A stretch of DNA of 56,130 bases, taken from contig JAQBUE010000008.1 of the NCBI GenBank assembly GCA_027624045.1, positions 1 to 56,130 of the forward strand, in the 5' to 3' direction. The DNA comes from Acidobacteriota bacterium (GTDB lineage Bacteria > Acidobacteriota > Terriglobia > Bryobacterales > UBA6623). Numbering within the stretch: the stretch's first letter is position 1; each line of letters starts with the position of its first letter. A program made the translations under genes and the position numbers. The notes beneath the pieces are model-generated. The model was not told where the DNA came from and did no database searches. It saw nothing but the letters and a program-made list of their open reading frames with translations. Shown in pieces: positions 1 to 8,469 of this stretch.

Positions 1-11
1 CTCTCTTGACG

Positions 12-61
12 AACAAGGGGACATTTCTACTGGGCTAACAAGGGGGACATTTCTATTGGGC
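12..61. repeat. Tandem 25-nt direct repeat, IS-end-like
   Basis: Two adjacent near-identical units (12-36 and 37-61), each of the form AACAAGGGG(G)ACATTTCTA(C/T)TGGGC, run straight into TTGACATT at 63-70. Such short GGGGACATTTCTA-type tandem units are familiar at the outer ends of transposase-bearing insertion sequences in metagenomic genomes. The element itself would lie left of the window, so the family cannot be named. An in-frame TGA at 64-66 separates the repeat from the coding frame that follows, which fits an insertion into that gene. Confidence 0.5.
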
Positions 62-72
62 CTTGACATTCA

Positions 73-813
73 GTGAACGAAATGGTTGTCGTCGCGGCGA
101 CCATCACGGATAGCGGGGTGGATGCGTCGAACATCACGTCGGCTGACTATGAGGTGAGGGAGGCGGGAACTCTGACTGTAATCCTCAGCGGGTCGAGCGC
201 CGACTGTCCCGACCCGTATCTGCCTTGCGCAAGCGATGGTTCCTTTGGCAGCACTCTGGAGGATGTGGAATTCACGATTCCGGCGGGTGCGCTGCTTCCA
301 GGCGTTTACGACGTTTGCGTCCGAGGCACCGACTCGGACCCGGGCACCGGTGAATTCGAATGCTCGTTCCTGGCAGTCTATGATCCCAACGGTGGTTTCG
401 TCAGCGGCGGCGGCTGGATTCAGTCCGACCCCGGGTTCTGCGCGGTCAGCTTCTGCGCCGGCGCGGCGGGCAAGGCACACTTCGGGTTTGTCTCGAAGTA
501 CAAGAATGGGGCTAATGTCCCGACAGGTCAAACGCAGTTCAAGTTCAAGGCCGGGGATTTTGACTTTGATAGCACTGAGTACGATTGGCTTGTCGTTGCC
601 GGTCCTTTGGGTCAGTTCAAAGGTTCGGGAACGATCAACGGATCGGGTGATTTCGGTTTTCTGTTGACTGCCAAGGATAGCGCCGCCAACGGCGGCCCGT
701 CCGAGGATCAGTTCCGGATCAAGATCTGGGATAAGGCGGCGCCGGAGACGACCGTCTATGACAACGGTTCCGATCAGCCTCTCGGTGGCGGTAGCATCGT
801 TATTCACAACTAG
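73..813 (+). pseudogene. 3' fragment of secreted protein with post-COAP-1 domain
   Basis: About 246 codons remain. Residues ~115-246 match the post-COAP-1 type domain seen at the C-terminus of large secreted proteins: a GGFVSGGGWI opening, GKAHFGFVSKYKNGA, a QFKFKAGDFDFDSTEYDWLVV block, FRIKIWD and a terminal LGGGSIVIHN. The first ~110 residues look like part of an Ig-like or cadherin-like extracellular repeat. There is no signal peptide and no ribosome-binding site before the GTG at 73, and an in-frame stop lies at 64. The gene therefore appears 5'-truncated by the IS-like end to its left. The GTG start is only formal. The function is unknown beyond a likely cell-surface or secreted role. 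Confidence 0.6.
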
Positions 814-846
814 CCGGACGGTCGTTCAAGGTCTCCGGATTCACAG

Positions 847-873
847 GCCCCACCCGCGAGGGTGGGGCTTTGG
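847..873 (+). terminator. Hairpin terminator after post-COAP-1 fragment
   Basis: A perfect 9-bp stem (GCCCCACCC at 847-855, GGGTGGGGC at 860-868) encloses a GCGA tetraloop and is followed by only a short TTT. It lies 34 bases after the stop at 813, ahead of the convergent VWA gene, so it may serve both strands. Confidence 0.55.
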
Positions 874-937
874 AGTTGCTGCAAATAACGCTCCCGCACT
901 TCTTCCGGCGTGCCGGCCGAAGTGGGGGGTCTATGTA

Positions 938-1894
938 TCAGCGCTCACCTCCCTCAATGCGCCAGCCCTCTCGCGCGCGAACGCGAAAGTCCGTCCGTAC
1001 GTCGTCGACGAGTTCAAACGCCTCGACCTTCAGCTTCTGGAAACCGGCTTGCGCCGACGTGGGCCTGCGGTACTCGATCGTGTACTGATGTTCGAGTTGC
1101 TCCATCGTGTCGCGCATCGAATCGACGAAGCCGGCTTCGCAGTTCGGGCAGAACGACTTGCCACCGCTGCGCCGGGCCAGCATGTAAACCAAGGTTTCGC
1201 CACTGCGAAGGTCCGGCGACTGAACCGTCCCTTGGCACGAATGCGGCTCCCTCCGCAGGTCTGACCCCGTCGCGATGGCGTATGCCTGGACGTTGGCGAC
1301 CTCGAGCTTTCTTTGCAACTCACCGAAGGTGTGACGGCTGAAGGCGTCATAGCCGAAACCGATGAATATGAGTACCTTTCTGCCGGGGAGCGCCTCCATT
1401 TCCTCGATCACGCGGTAGACGGCGTCGTAGGTATCGGTGCGTCCCCAAGCCGATTGGTCGACATCCACGAACGCCCTGCGAATGCGGTCAATCTCAGTGG
1501 TCAAGCTTTGCTCGACGACCGGCTTGCTTGAATAGGTGACCAGCGCGTAGGAGTGACCTTTGCCGTCTTGCGCCGCTCTCAGAAACCCTCGCATCGCGCT
1601 GCGTACATCGTTGAGAAATCTCCAGGAATGCGAGCTGTTTTCGACCAGCAATACGATCGAGGCCGGACCCGCCGGTTCAGCGCGAGTCACATCACGAGGC
1701 GCCCCGTTTTCGTAGACCCGGAAATTGCGCGCTGTCAGGCCGGGTACGGCCTCGCCTTTGCGCTCCACGCCGACATCGACGGTTACCGCGGACGTCTCCG
1801 TTGTAGCGGTTCGAGGGGTGCTCTCCCCTCGGAGCAAGCCGCTTGACTGAACGGCGAGTAAACAAATTGTTACTGCTGCCACCGACCTGGTCAT
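938..1894 (-). CDS. Secreted VWFA-related domain protein (acidobacterial type)
   Basis: A 318-residue protein when started at the ATG at 1894, which places a good signal peptide first (MTRSVAAVTICLLAVQ). A 16-residue longer frame exists but adds only non-signal sequence. The mature part begins with a beta-rich stretch (VTVDVGVERKGEAVPGLTARNFRVYENG) typical of acidobacterial VWFA-related proteins. A von Willebrand A fold of about 200 residues follows. The metal-binding DxSxS motif is altered: the first strand reads VLLVENSSHSW, so the first Asp is Glu/Asn. A CPNC pair occurs near residue ~250. The protein is probably exported to the periplasm or surface for protein interaction. It is divergent from the receptor gene at 2087. 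Confidence 0.8.
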   Translation of the reverse strand: MTRSVAAVTICLLAVQSSGLLRGESTPRTATTETSAVTVDVGVERKGEAVPGLTARNFRVYENGAPRDVTRAEPAGPASIVLLVENSSHSWRFLNDVRSAMRGFLRAAQDGKGHSYALVTYSSKPVVEQSLTTEIDRIRRAFVDVDQSAWGRTDTYDAVYRVIEEMEALPGRKVLIFIGFGYDAFSRHTFGELQRKLEVANVQAYAIATGSDLRREPHSCQGTVQSPDLRSGETLVYMLARRSGGKSFCPNCEAGFVDSMRDTMEQLEHQYTIEYRRPTSAQAGFQKLKVEAFELVDDVRTDFRVRAREGWRIEGGER

Positions 1895-2086
1895 TGTCTT
1901 CAAGCCCCACTTAGAAGGATGCAATTCCAAGGCCGTTCCCACGGCGCGCCATGGCCCCGTGTGGATTCAATTCCTCCTGTCCGGCCCCACGTTCGGCCAA
2001 CAGGGTGCCCTCAGGAAGGCGAGTTCGGTCCACCCCGGAGGCATTTGACCCACCCAGCGCTGTTCCGGGTCTTTCGGAATGTCTTC

Positions 2087-4624
2087 ATGGAGGCCTGTTA
2101 CCCTGATTTCAAGGGCCGTATTTCGCTTTTGATGTTCGTAATCGTACTCATTTTAGGTGTTTTACTTGCTAGTCCCGCGGCAGCGTCCCCCCAAGGGGCG
2201 GAGGTAGCGAGCGTCGTTGGCCAGGCGGTGATCGTGGGGGCGAACAACGAGCGATTCGGCGCTTCGGGAACCGAGATTGAGCTTCAGTCGGTGGCGCTGG
2301 ACGAAGGGGATGTACCGCCAGCGGCGACGACCATAACGAACGAACTCGGCATCTTCCAGTTCGCAAACGTCGCGGCCGGCTGCTATATCGCGGCCGGGCG
2401 AGCACCGGGGATGAGCGGCCAGAGCGAGATCTTCTGCCTGCCGGCCGACGTCATGCCGCTACGGCTCCGAATCGAGATGCAGGTCGAGGCCGTGGTCGAG
2501 ACGGTCGAAGTGACGGCGTCCGCGATTACGATCGACCCGACGACGACGTCCTCTTCAGGCTCGGTTGGCGTCTCGACGCTTGATAACGCTCCGAAGGCCA
2601 ACCGCAGCGTCGAGGACGTTATGCCTTTGATCCCCGGCGTGCTGCGAGGCAAGGCCGGAGAGATCAACATGAACGGCGTGCGAGCGTCGCAGAGCGGCTC
2701 GCGGCTGAACAATGTCGACATCACCGATCCGGTTACGCGAACATCGGAGATCGGCCTACCGCTCACCGTCATTTCGAACGTCGAGGTACTATCGACGCCT
2801 TACGACGCCCAGTACGGCGGATTTGCCGGAGCGATGGCAACCGTCGACACAAAGCCCGCCGACATGTCGAAGTTCAAGGTCGACGTCCAGAATTTCACGC
2901 CACGTGTGCGCCGCAGAGACGGCGCCATCATGGGGATCGAGTCGAGCACGCCGCGGCTGACCCTGAACATTCCGATACTCAAGGGCCGTTTCGGCCTGCT
3001 GCACTCGACCGAGTATCAGTTCGTGCGCGCCGATCAGGAGGACGCTAATTTGCCTCTCCTCGAGCGAGACATCGAGCGGGAGGCGCTGACGGTATTCAAC
3101 CAGTTCGATGCGCGCCTGTCGGACCGCAATCGCGCTTCGCTCGTCGTGGTTGTTTATCCCGAGAAGCTGAACTATTTCGGCCTGAACGCGTTTACGCCGC
3201 AGCCATCAATACCGGATTTGCGAAGACGCGGGACATTGCTGGTGCTGCGAGATAGTCACGAATTTGAGTCCGGCGGTTTGCTCTTGACGAATATTTCGTA
3301 TCAGGATCTCGACAGCGACGTGAAACCACGGACGTTCGAGCCTTCCCTGATGGGGCTTGATCGCGCAAGCGGCGCATTCTTCAACCGCCAACGCCGCAAT
3401 ACGATTCGGCGAAAGATTTCGGAGCAATACCATTTCGCGCCCATCACATCGGCTGGTAAGCACCAACTCAAGACGGGGTTTGCCGCGGGATCCGAGTCGT
3501 ACGACGGTCTTCAGACCTTCAATCCCGTGACGTGGCTGGGTACGGCGGACCGCCCGGTTTCTGAGCTGAGCTTTACGCCGCCGGTGGCGCCGCGCGCGAG
3601 TTCGAACGACGCTGCGTTCTTCCTGCAGGACAAGTGGTTCGTCAACGAGGAGTTGACGCTTGATCTGGGCGCGCGGCTGGAACGGGACTCGATTGGGAAG
3701 CAATGGAATCCTTCGTACCGGGCGGGATTCGCCTACGCGTTCGGCGGCGGCTCTCGGACGGTGATGCGCGGCGGGGCGGGACTGTTCATTGACCGCATCA
3801 GCCTGCTGGTGCCGACCTTCGAGCAGCTTCCTCAGCGGATCGAAACCAGTTTCGGGGTGGATGTTGAAGTCACCTCCGCGCGGCACTTCACGCCGCGGAT
3901 CGACGGCCGGATACGTAACGCGAAGAGCCTGGGTTGGAACCTGCAACTCGATCACGAGGTGCTGAATAATCTGTTCCTACGAGTCGGCTACCAGCAGCGA
4001 AGAACGACACGCAACTTCCTGATCGAGCCTGTCCACGGGGACGGCATGAGCAGCGTTCTCACACTGAGCAACAGTGGGCGGGATCAATACAGGGAGTATC
4101 AGACGACAGTGCGGTACCGGCTTCGCGGCACCGGGCACATCACGGCTTCCTATGTCGGGTCGTCGTCGGTCGGAGATCTGAACGACTTGGGCTCGATTTA
4201 CGGGCCGACGCCGGAGGCCTTGATTCGGCCGAACGAACGCGGGCCGCTGCCATTCGACGTGCCGCACCGCCTGTTGACGTGGACGGAGTTACCGATGCCG
4301 TGGGGGTTTACGGCGATTCCGGTTTGGGAGATCAGAAGCGGGTTTCCGCACTCGAGGGTCGATGAAGAGCGGAACTTTGTCGGTGCTCGAAATCGCGCCG
4401 GGCGGTTTCCTGTTTTCAATTCTCTCGACCTTCAAATCACGAAGAAAATTTCCTTCCGGTTTAAGGGTAAGAATCGGCGCTTCCGCGCCGGCCTGCGACT
4501 ATTCAACCTGCTGAACAGCTTCAATCCACAGGATGTGCAGGAGAACCTGGCGAGCCCCTCGTATGGGACGTTCTACCGCGGGGTGAAGCGGAAGATCCGC
4601 GCGGTGTTTGAGATTGGCAACTGA
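2087..4624 (+). CDS. TonB-dependent-receptor-like outer membrane protein
   Basis: An 845-residue protein when started at the ATG at 2087, giving a short basic segment and a hydrophobic signal (MFVIVLILGVLLASPAAA). An ATG at 2132 is also possible. The open frame extends to 1919, but that part is not signal-like. After the signal comes a carboxypeptidase-regulatory-like beta-sandwich (SVVGQAVIVGANNERF...GIFQFANVAAGCY). A plug-like domain follows (VEDVMPLIPGVLRGK, LNNVDITDP, ISNVEVLSTPYDAQYGGFAGAMATVDTK), then a long beta-barrel ending in RKIRAVFEIGN. Acidobacteria carry many such receptors for oligosaccharide or metal-complex uptake; the substrate cannot be inferred. No TonB box was identified with confidence. 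Confidence 0.85.
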   Translation: MEACYPDFKGRISLLMFVIVLILGVLLASPAAASPQGAEVASVVGQAVIVGANNERFGASGTEIELQSVALDEGDVPPAATTITNELGIFQFANVAAGCYIAAGRAPGMSGQSEIFCLPADVMPLRLRIEMQVEAVVETVEVTASAITIDPTTTSSSGSVGVSTLDNAPKANRSVEDVMPLIPGVLRGKAGEINMNGVRASQSGSRLNNVDITDPVTRTSEIGLPLTVISNVEVLSTPYDAQYGGFAGAMATVDTKPADMSKFKVDVQNFTPRVRRRDGAIMGIESSTPRLTLNIPILKGRFGLLHSTEYQFVRADQEDANLPLLERDIEREALTVFNQFDARLSDRNRASLVVVVYPEKLNYFGLNAFTPQPSIPDLRRRGTLLVLRDSHEFESGGLLLTNISYQDLDSDVKPRTFEPSLMGLDRASGAFFNRQRRNTIRRKISEQYHFAPITSAGKHQLKTGFAAGSESYDGLQTFNPVTWLGTADRPVSELSFTPPVAPRASSNDAAFFLQDKWFVNEELTLDLGARLERDSIGKQWNPSYRAGFAYAFGGGSRTVMRGGAGLFIDRISLLVPTFEQLPQRIETSFGVDVEVTSARHFTPRIDGRIRNAKSLGWNLQLDHEVLNNLFLRVGYQQRRTTRNFLIEPVHGDGMSSVLTLSNSGRDQYREYQTTVRYRLRGTGHITASYVGSSSVGDLNDLGSIYGPTPEALIRPNERGPLPFDVPHRLLTWTELPMPWGFTAIPVWEIRSGFPHSRVDEERNFVGARNRAGRFPVFNSLDLQITKKISFRFKGKNRRFRAGLRLFNLLNSFNPQDVQENLASPSYGTFYRGVKRKIRAVFEIGN

Positions 4625-4719
4625 CCCAGCCTGAAGGGCCAATTTTTCTGACGCGTGAACAGGGCTTTTAGGGCGTGCCGGTTAGCTCACCTGCCTGTGA
4701 AGAAGCGAGCTGGTTGTAT

Positions 4720-4802
4720 CGCCCCGCCGGGGCTTGGTCTCACGGGTATCAGATACCCAACGCTGAAGCGCTGGGCTTCCATCTTCGGCCCTTCCAGGGC
4801 CG
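4720..4802. repeat. Cluster of four hairpins, dispersed-repeat type
   Basis: Four palindromes follow one another in about 80 bases: GCCCC/GGGGC (4721-4733), GGGTATC/GATACCC with one loop base (4744-4758), CCCA.CGC/GCG.TGGG with one mismatch (4756-4775) and CGGCCCT/AGGGCCG (4786-4802). The arrangement resembles the non-coding, REP-like dispersed elements often mis-annotated as short ORFs in planctomycete and acidobacterial genomes. The element lies between the receptor gene and a convergent small gene. No coding function is proposed. Confidence 0.6.
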
Positions 4803-4886
4803 CGGACACGGCATGCCGTTCCCCTACACTGCCATTCGTAGCCGCGTGTAATAGGAGTGATGCGGCCAAAGCGAAGAGTGTCGCGG

Positions 4887-5183
4887 TTAAGCCGCGAAGT
4901 ACGACCTGCTGTCATAGCTCGACCCGTCCTGTTGTGGCATGAAGGCGAAGCGCCGCAAGCGCATCAGCACATCGTTCGGGTCGCGCCCGAGAAGGCTACA
5001 GCAGAATTCAAAACTGAACTTTGATGAGCCGCCGCCCTGCAGCCAGTCAATCGCTTCTTCCTTGGCCCGGCGGGGGCCGCTGCTGGCGTCTTGCATCGCC
5101 TGAATGAGCACCGCTCCGGCAAGTCGTTGAAGCCCTCGCTCGGCGGTAGAGTCTTTTTGTGAGATCGCTGGTATGCCGTACAT
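4887..5183 (-). CDS. Small conserved-looking hypothetical protein
   Basis: A 98-residue soluble protein. The central part (LIQAMQDASSGPRRAKEEAIDWL) and the C-terminal part (FSFEFCCSLLGRDPNDVLMRLRR) look helical. They resemble a family of ~100-residue proteins of unknown role in which an EAxxWL helix precedes a block of the kind F.FxCxxLGxDPxxVRxxL, possibly a helix-turn-helix. The start is an ATG, and a GGGGGAAATAG stretch lies upstream as a weak ribosome-binding site. It stands alone between the hairpin element and a gene-free stretch. The function is unknown, and a DNA-binding role is only a guess from the helix pattern. Confidence 0.55.
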   Translation of the reverse strand: MYGIPAISQKDSTAERGLQRLAGAVLIQAMQDASSGPRRAKEEAIDWLQGGGSSKFSFEFCCSLLGRDPNDVLMRLRRFAFMPQQDGSSYDSRSYFAA

Positions 5184-5546
5184 GATCGTTTCTATTTCCC
5201 CCTCAGTTCAACCTCCTTATCGTCCCAAGTTCGCGGCGAATACTGAATCGAGTGTTCGTACGAAATACGCTAGGAATATGTCCTTATACGCCGGTCGTAA
5301 GGTTGATACCCGAAGCAGTACCCCTAAGATACTCTCTCAGGCCTTGACCCGGCGTTCATAAGGCGAAGCTTGGGCGGACAGGTTACGAAATGCGCCGGCG
5401 TCAGGGGCCGATACGGTGTTTGCGCCGGCGATGCGGGCAAGAGGCGAGCGCCTTGTCTTGAGGGACTTAAGGCGAAACGTACCTTACATCAGCTCAATCC
5501 GCTTACGACTCGCAGCGGTCTTCGCGAGCCGGTGGTCTTTTGACCT
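5184..5546. other. Gene-free stretch
   Basis: No convincing gene was seen in 363 bases. The part at ~5190-5360 is less GC-rich than the surroundings. A 10-base direct repeat TGCGCCGGCG occurs at 5391-5400 and 5421-5430. The stretch presumably carries the promoter of the gene ending at 4887 and the 3' region of the phosphatase gene. Confidence 0.4.
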
Positions 5547-7262
5547 TCAGGTACTCAGAAGCGGCGGTTCGCCTTGGTAGCCAAGTACGAGCAGGGTGAC
5601 GTCGTCGTCCTGCTCGGCCCCGGAAGTAAATGTTGCTAACTCCTGGCGTAGTTTCTCGTGGAGTTCATGGGCCTTGAGGGTAGCGTTCGCTTTGAGCACT
5701 GCTTCAATGCGTTGCTCGCCGAACTGTTCGCCGCTCCCGTCGGTTGCTTCGGAAACCCCGTCGCTGTAGACAACGAGCTTATCCCCGGCGCGGAGTTGAC
5801 TCTCGATGACGGGAAATTCCGACTCGACGAAAAGCCCGAGTGGGACCGTAGTGGCCTTCAGCATGTCAACTTCGCCGGAGGGGTGCACGAGCATCGCTGG
5901 GCAGTGGCCGGCATTGATCCACTTTGTGAGCCCGTCACGGGCGATCAAGCCGTAGAAGACAGTAGCGAAGCGGGCGCTGCGTGAGCGCTCGCAAACGTAG
6001 CGATTGATGCGCGACACGGTCTCGGAAAGGTGATCTTCCAGGTTGACCGCGGAGAAGAAAGCACCCTGGATGAGCGACGCGAGCAGCGCGGCGGAGACAC
6101 CTTTGCCTGACACGTCGGCCAGCACGATGCCCCAGTGTTTGTCCTCGTATTGCGTAACATCGAAGTAATCGCCGCCAACCTGATAGCAAGACTCGCTGCT
6201 GCCGGATGCGACGAGCCAGCCCTGCGTGGGCAGGTTGGCCGGCAGCATCGAAACCTGGATGTCGCGGGCGATGGCCAATTGCTGCTCGAGACCCTTCTTC
6301 TTGCGCTCTTCGCCCAGAAGACGGGCGTTCTCAAAAACGCTTGAGATCTCGATGGCCAGCGTCTGGAGGAGATCGCGGTTGCCGGCCGTCAGGTCGAGGA
6401 TATTGGTTGTGGAGTCCATGTAGAGGACTCCCAAGGTGTCTTCCCTGGTGGAAAGCAGACTCGTTTCGTGTTCCTGCCCCATGCGGATTTTGACGAGGGG
6501 AACACAGAGAACGCGGCGCAACTCAAGGGCTCGCACAGTTTGGCCGGCGCCATCGTCTTCGGCCTCAGCCTGCAACGGGTCGAAGCTCATCGAGAGCAGG
6601 TCGCGGCGCTTGAGCAAGGCTTTGTCGATCACACGGCTGGGCACGCGGAGATCATCCCCGGAAAGGCTCTCGTTGCCGCGACTACGGGCCACATTCACTG
6701 CAAGTTCGCCCTGCTTGTCCCTGAGCATGAGGAAGCCGCGTTCACAATCGGTGACGAGAAGCGCGGCGTCGACGGCGGCTGTCAGTACATCTTCCAGCGC
6801 CATGGAGGATTGCAGAGCGCGGGCGACATCGAGAACCGCGCTGAGCCGCCCGAGATCGCCGGTGGGACCGGCGGCGGGGAGTTCGGCGACTTTTCGGATG
6901 AGTGGCGTGGGTTCGGCCGCGGCTCCCACGATGATGTGATAAGAATCATCGACGCCGAACTCGATGCGGTCGCCCTGCGATAGTTCATGGCGCTCGATCT
7001 TGCGGCTATTAACGAAGACACCGTGGCGGCTGGCGCAGTCCTCGAGGAAATACTTGCCGTCCTCGACCAGAATCTGGGCATGTTTGCGCGAGATGCGGTT
7101 GTCTTGCAGGGTGACTTCGCAGCCCGGAAGGCGGCCGATGCGGAACGGGCTGCGGTTGATATCGAGGACCTTCTTGGCCCCGGCGGTATCTACGAGAGTC
7201 AGTTTCATGCCGTGTTTGCGGGCCGCGGACTGGGAGCGAGGGAGGGGAGCCACGGTTGCCAT
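5547..7262 (-). CDS. FHA-GAF-SpoIIE/PP2C-type phosphatase
   Basis: A 571-residue cytoplasmic signalling protein. Residues ~20-110 form an FHA phosphothreonine-binding domain (FRIGRLPGCEV, RISRKHAQI, SRHGVFVNSRKI). Residues ~140-310 look like a GAF sensor domain. A short coiled coil (GEERKKKGLEQQLAIARDIQ) leads into an RsbU/SpoIIE-type PP2C phosphatase domain with the metal-binding motifs GGDYFDV, LADVSGKGVSAALL, YSDGVSEA and DDDVTLLVL. Such proteins usually dephosphorylate anti-sigma-factor antagonists or read kinase-signalling state. It begins 18 bases after the Fur-family gene on the same strand, so the two are probably one operon. An internal ATG at codon 19 is an alternative start. Confidence 0.9.
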   Translation of the reverse strand: MATVAPLPRSQSAARKHGMKLTLVDTAGAKKVLDINRSPFRIGRLPGCEVTLQDNRISRKHAQILVEDGKYFLEDCASRHGVFVNSRKIERHELSQGDRIEFGVDDSYHIIVGAAAEPTPLIRKVAELPAAGPTGDLGRLSAVLDVARALQSSMALEDVLTAAVDAALLVTDCERGFLMLRDKQGELAVNVARSRGNESLSGDDLRVPSRVIDKALLKRRDLLSMSFDPLQAEAEDDGAGQTVRALELRRVLCVPLVKIRMGQEHETSLLSTREDTLGVLYMDSTTNILDLTAGNRDLLQTLAIEISSVFENARLLGEERKKKGLEQQLAIARDIQVSMLPANLPTQGWLVASGSSESCYQVGGDYFDVTQYEDKHWGIVLADVSGKGVSAALLASLIQGAFFSAVNLEDHLSETVSRINRYVCERSRSARFATVFYGLIARDGLTKWINAGHCPAMLVHPSGEVDMLKATTVPLGLFVESEFPVIESQLRAGDKLVVYSDGVSEATDGSGEQFGEQRIEAVLKANATLKAHELHEKLRQELATFTSGAEQDDDVTLLVLGYQGEPPLLST

Positions 7263-7280
7263 CAGCGAACCATAAGAGCC

Positions 7281-7811
7281 TTACTTCTTGGGGCTGGAGC
7301 GTCGTTTGGAAGGGATCACTTTGCGGCGCGCCGGTCCGGCCTCGAGCGTTTCCTCGCTAGGAAGGGTGTTCTGGCAATCCGCGCAATAGCCGCCCACCTC
7401 GGTGCGGTTCACCAGGATCTGAAAACCGAAACCGGATTCGATCTGTTCCCGCAGGCGCTGTAGAGGCTCGCCGAAGAACTCCTGCACCGATCCGCAACGC
7501 AAACACACAATGTGAGCATGCGGTTGCTTGAGGCGCGTTTCGTAGTAATGTTGCTCGCCATCGAAGTGCATCAGATCGAGTTCGTCGATCAGACCTTCTG
7601 TCTTGAGCAGCTTGAGGGTACGGTAGACGGTAACTCGGTTGATCTTCGCGTCCTGCTTCTTAGCGAGTTCGTAGAGCTGGTCGGCGTTGAGGTGATCGTG
7701 GGAATTATTGATGATTTCGAACAGCAACTCCCGCTGTCGTGTCAGGCGGATGCCGTGCTTGCGAAGGGGTGATCTGACGGTGGACGCAAGTGCGCTAGGA
7801 TTCCTTTCCAC
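7281..7811 (-). CDS. Fur/PerR-family metalloregulator
   Basis: A 176-residue protein with the standard Fur layout. The N-terminal winged helix (LTRQRELLFEIINNSHDHLNADQLYELA, NRVTVYRTLKLL) is followed by a dimerization domain with the metal ligands HAHIVCLRCG (structural CxxC and sensing histidines) and a second CADC pair. The first ~15 residues and the Lys/Arg/Ser-rich last ~25 residues are extensions beyond the core. The sequence does not distinguish iron-, peroxide- or zinc-sensing. It is transcribed ahead of the FHA-GAF-PP2C gene with an 18-base gap, an uncommon partner. No clear Fur box was recognized in front of it. Confidence 0.9.
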   Translation of the reverse strand: MERNPSALASTVRSPLRKHGIRLTRQRELLFEIINNSHDHLNADQLYELAKKQDAKINRVTVYRTLKLLKTEGLIDELDLMHFDGEQHYYETRLKQPHAHIVCLRCGSVQEFFGEPLQRLREQIESGFGFQILVNRTEVGGYCADCQNTLPSEETLEAGPARRKVIPSKRRSSPKK

Positions 7812-8148
7812 GAGGACGTTATGTTATCACAACGGCGGGGGTGAATCGAGCTTATCGTTGGCTACAGAGGGCCTGCCGGACAAGCGGCGGCGCGGTGCGC
7901 ACGAGATCCGCCGATAAGACATTGAGTTGAAAAAAATGACGGATCGGGGCAACCAACAGACCCCTGCTATTCGTCCAACCGAGTAAAAAGAGCAGGCAAG
8001 GGGTATGGACTTCCCCGCGGAGTGAGTTTATAGTATTGGTTCGAGGGCTCGCGGTCCGGCGCCGGCAAGGATGAAACGCGAAGGATAGTAGAGTGGAGTG
8101 TGCCGTCGTGAGTACGCGCGAGCGAATGTCGAACAGGCCGAGGTAAGC
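7812..8148. other. Divergent intergenic region
   Basis: 337 bases separate the leftward Fur-family gene from the rightward zinc-ribbon gene. No ORF with coding character was seen. It should hold both promoters, but I could not pick convincing -35/-10 pairs or a palindromic Fur-type operator. Confidence 0.4.
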
Positions 8149-8382
8149 ATGCAGCGAAAAGACAGGCCAAAGAATGCAGGCACCGAACTGATCATCGATC
8201 CCAAGGTGCTGAATCTGGCTCGCGAGGGAATATTCCTCCCGACCCCCCCCGTGACATTCCCCTGCAAGGTATGCGCGGAGGACGGGGCCACGGAGCAATC
8301 GGACGGTTTGTGTTGGGTGTGCCGCCGGCTGAAGATCAGTGCCTGGCGAGAAATCGAGCAGCAAGTTCCTCTTTCTGAATAA
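8149..8382 (+). CDS. Small zinc-ribbon-like protein
   Basis: A 77-residue soluble protein. The ATG at 8149 follows a GAGGTAAGC ribosome-binding site, so the longer reading from 8098 is not used. The C-terminal half contains two Cys pairs, PCKVC and LCWVC, 16 residues apart, which fits a single zinc-binding ribbon. No enzymatic domain is present. It sits just before the sulfate-assimilation genes, separated by a promoter-like region, so co-regulation is possible but unproven. The function is unknown. A role in transcription or RNA binding is only suggested by the fold type. Confidence 0.7.
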   Translation: MQRKDRPKNAGTELIIDPKVLNLAREGIFLPTPPVTFPCKVCAEDGATEQSDGLCWVCRRLKISAWREIEQQVPLSE

Positions 8383-8407
8383 CTTACAGCCTTGAGGTCC
8401 GTTGGAG

Positions 8408-8436
8408 TTGCAGCGGAAGCGCCATTCTGCTATTCT
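8408..8436 (+). promoter_or_regulatory. Candidate sigma-70-like promoter for cysH
   Basis: TTGCAG (8408-8413) and TATTCT (8431-8436) are separated by 17 bases, with the cysH ATG 33 bases after the -10 box. This is a consensus-based guess; no operator was recognized. Confidence 0.35.
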
Positions 8437-8469
8437 TAATCTCTAGTATTTCTATAGGGATTAGGACGA

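Noticed and set aside
1919..2086. N-terminal extension of the outer-membrane receptor
   Set aside because: Pro/Arg-rich and placed before the signal peptide; no ribosome-binding site.
4655..4942. Short frames over the hairpin cluster
   Set aside because: Their coding capacity is imposed by palindromes typical of non-coding repeats; no start signals.
7812..8148. Fur-type operator in front of the Fur-family gene
   Set aside because: TTATGTTATCAC near 7820 is not palindromic enough to support a Fur or PerR box.
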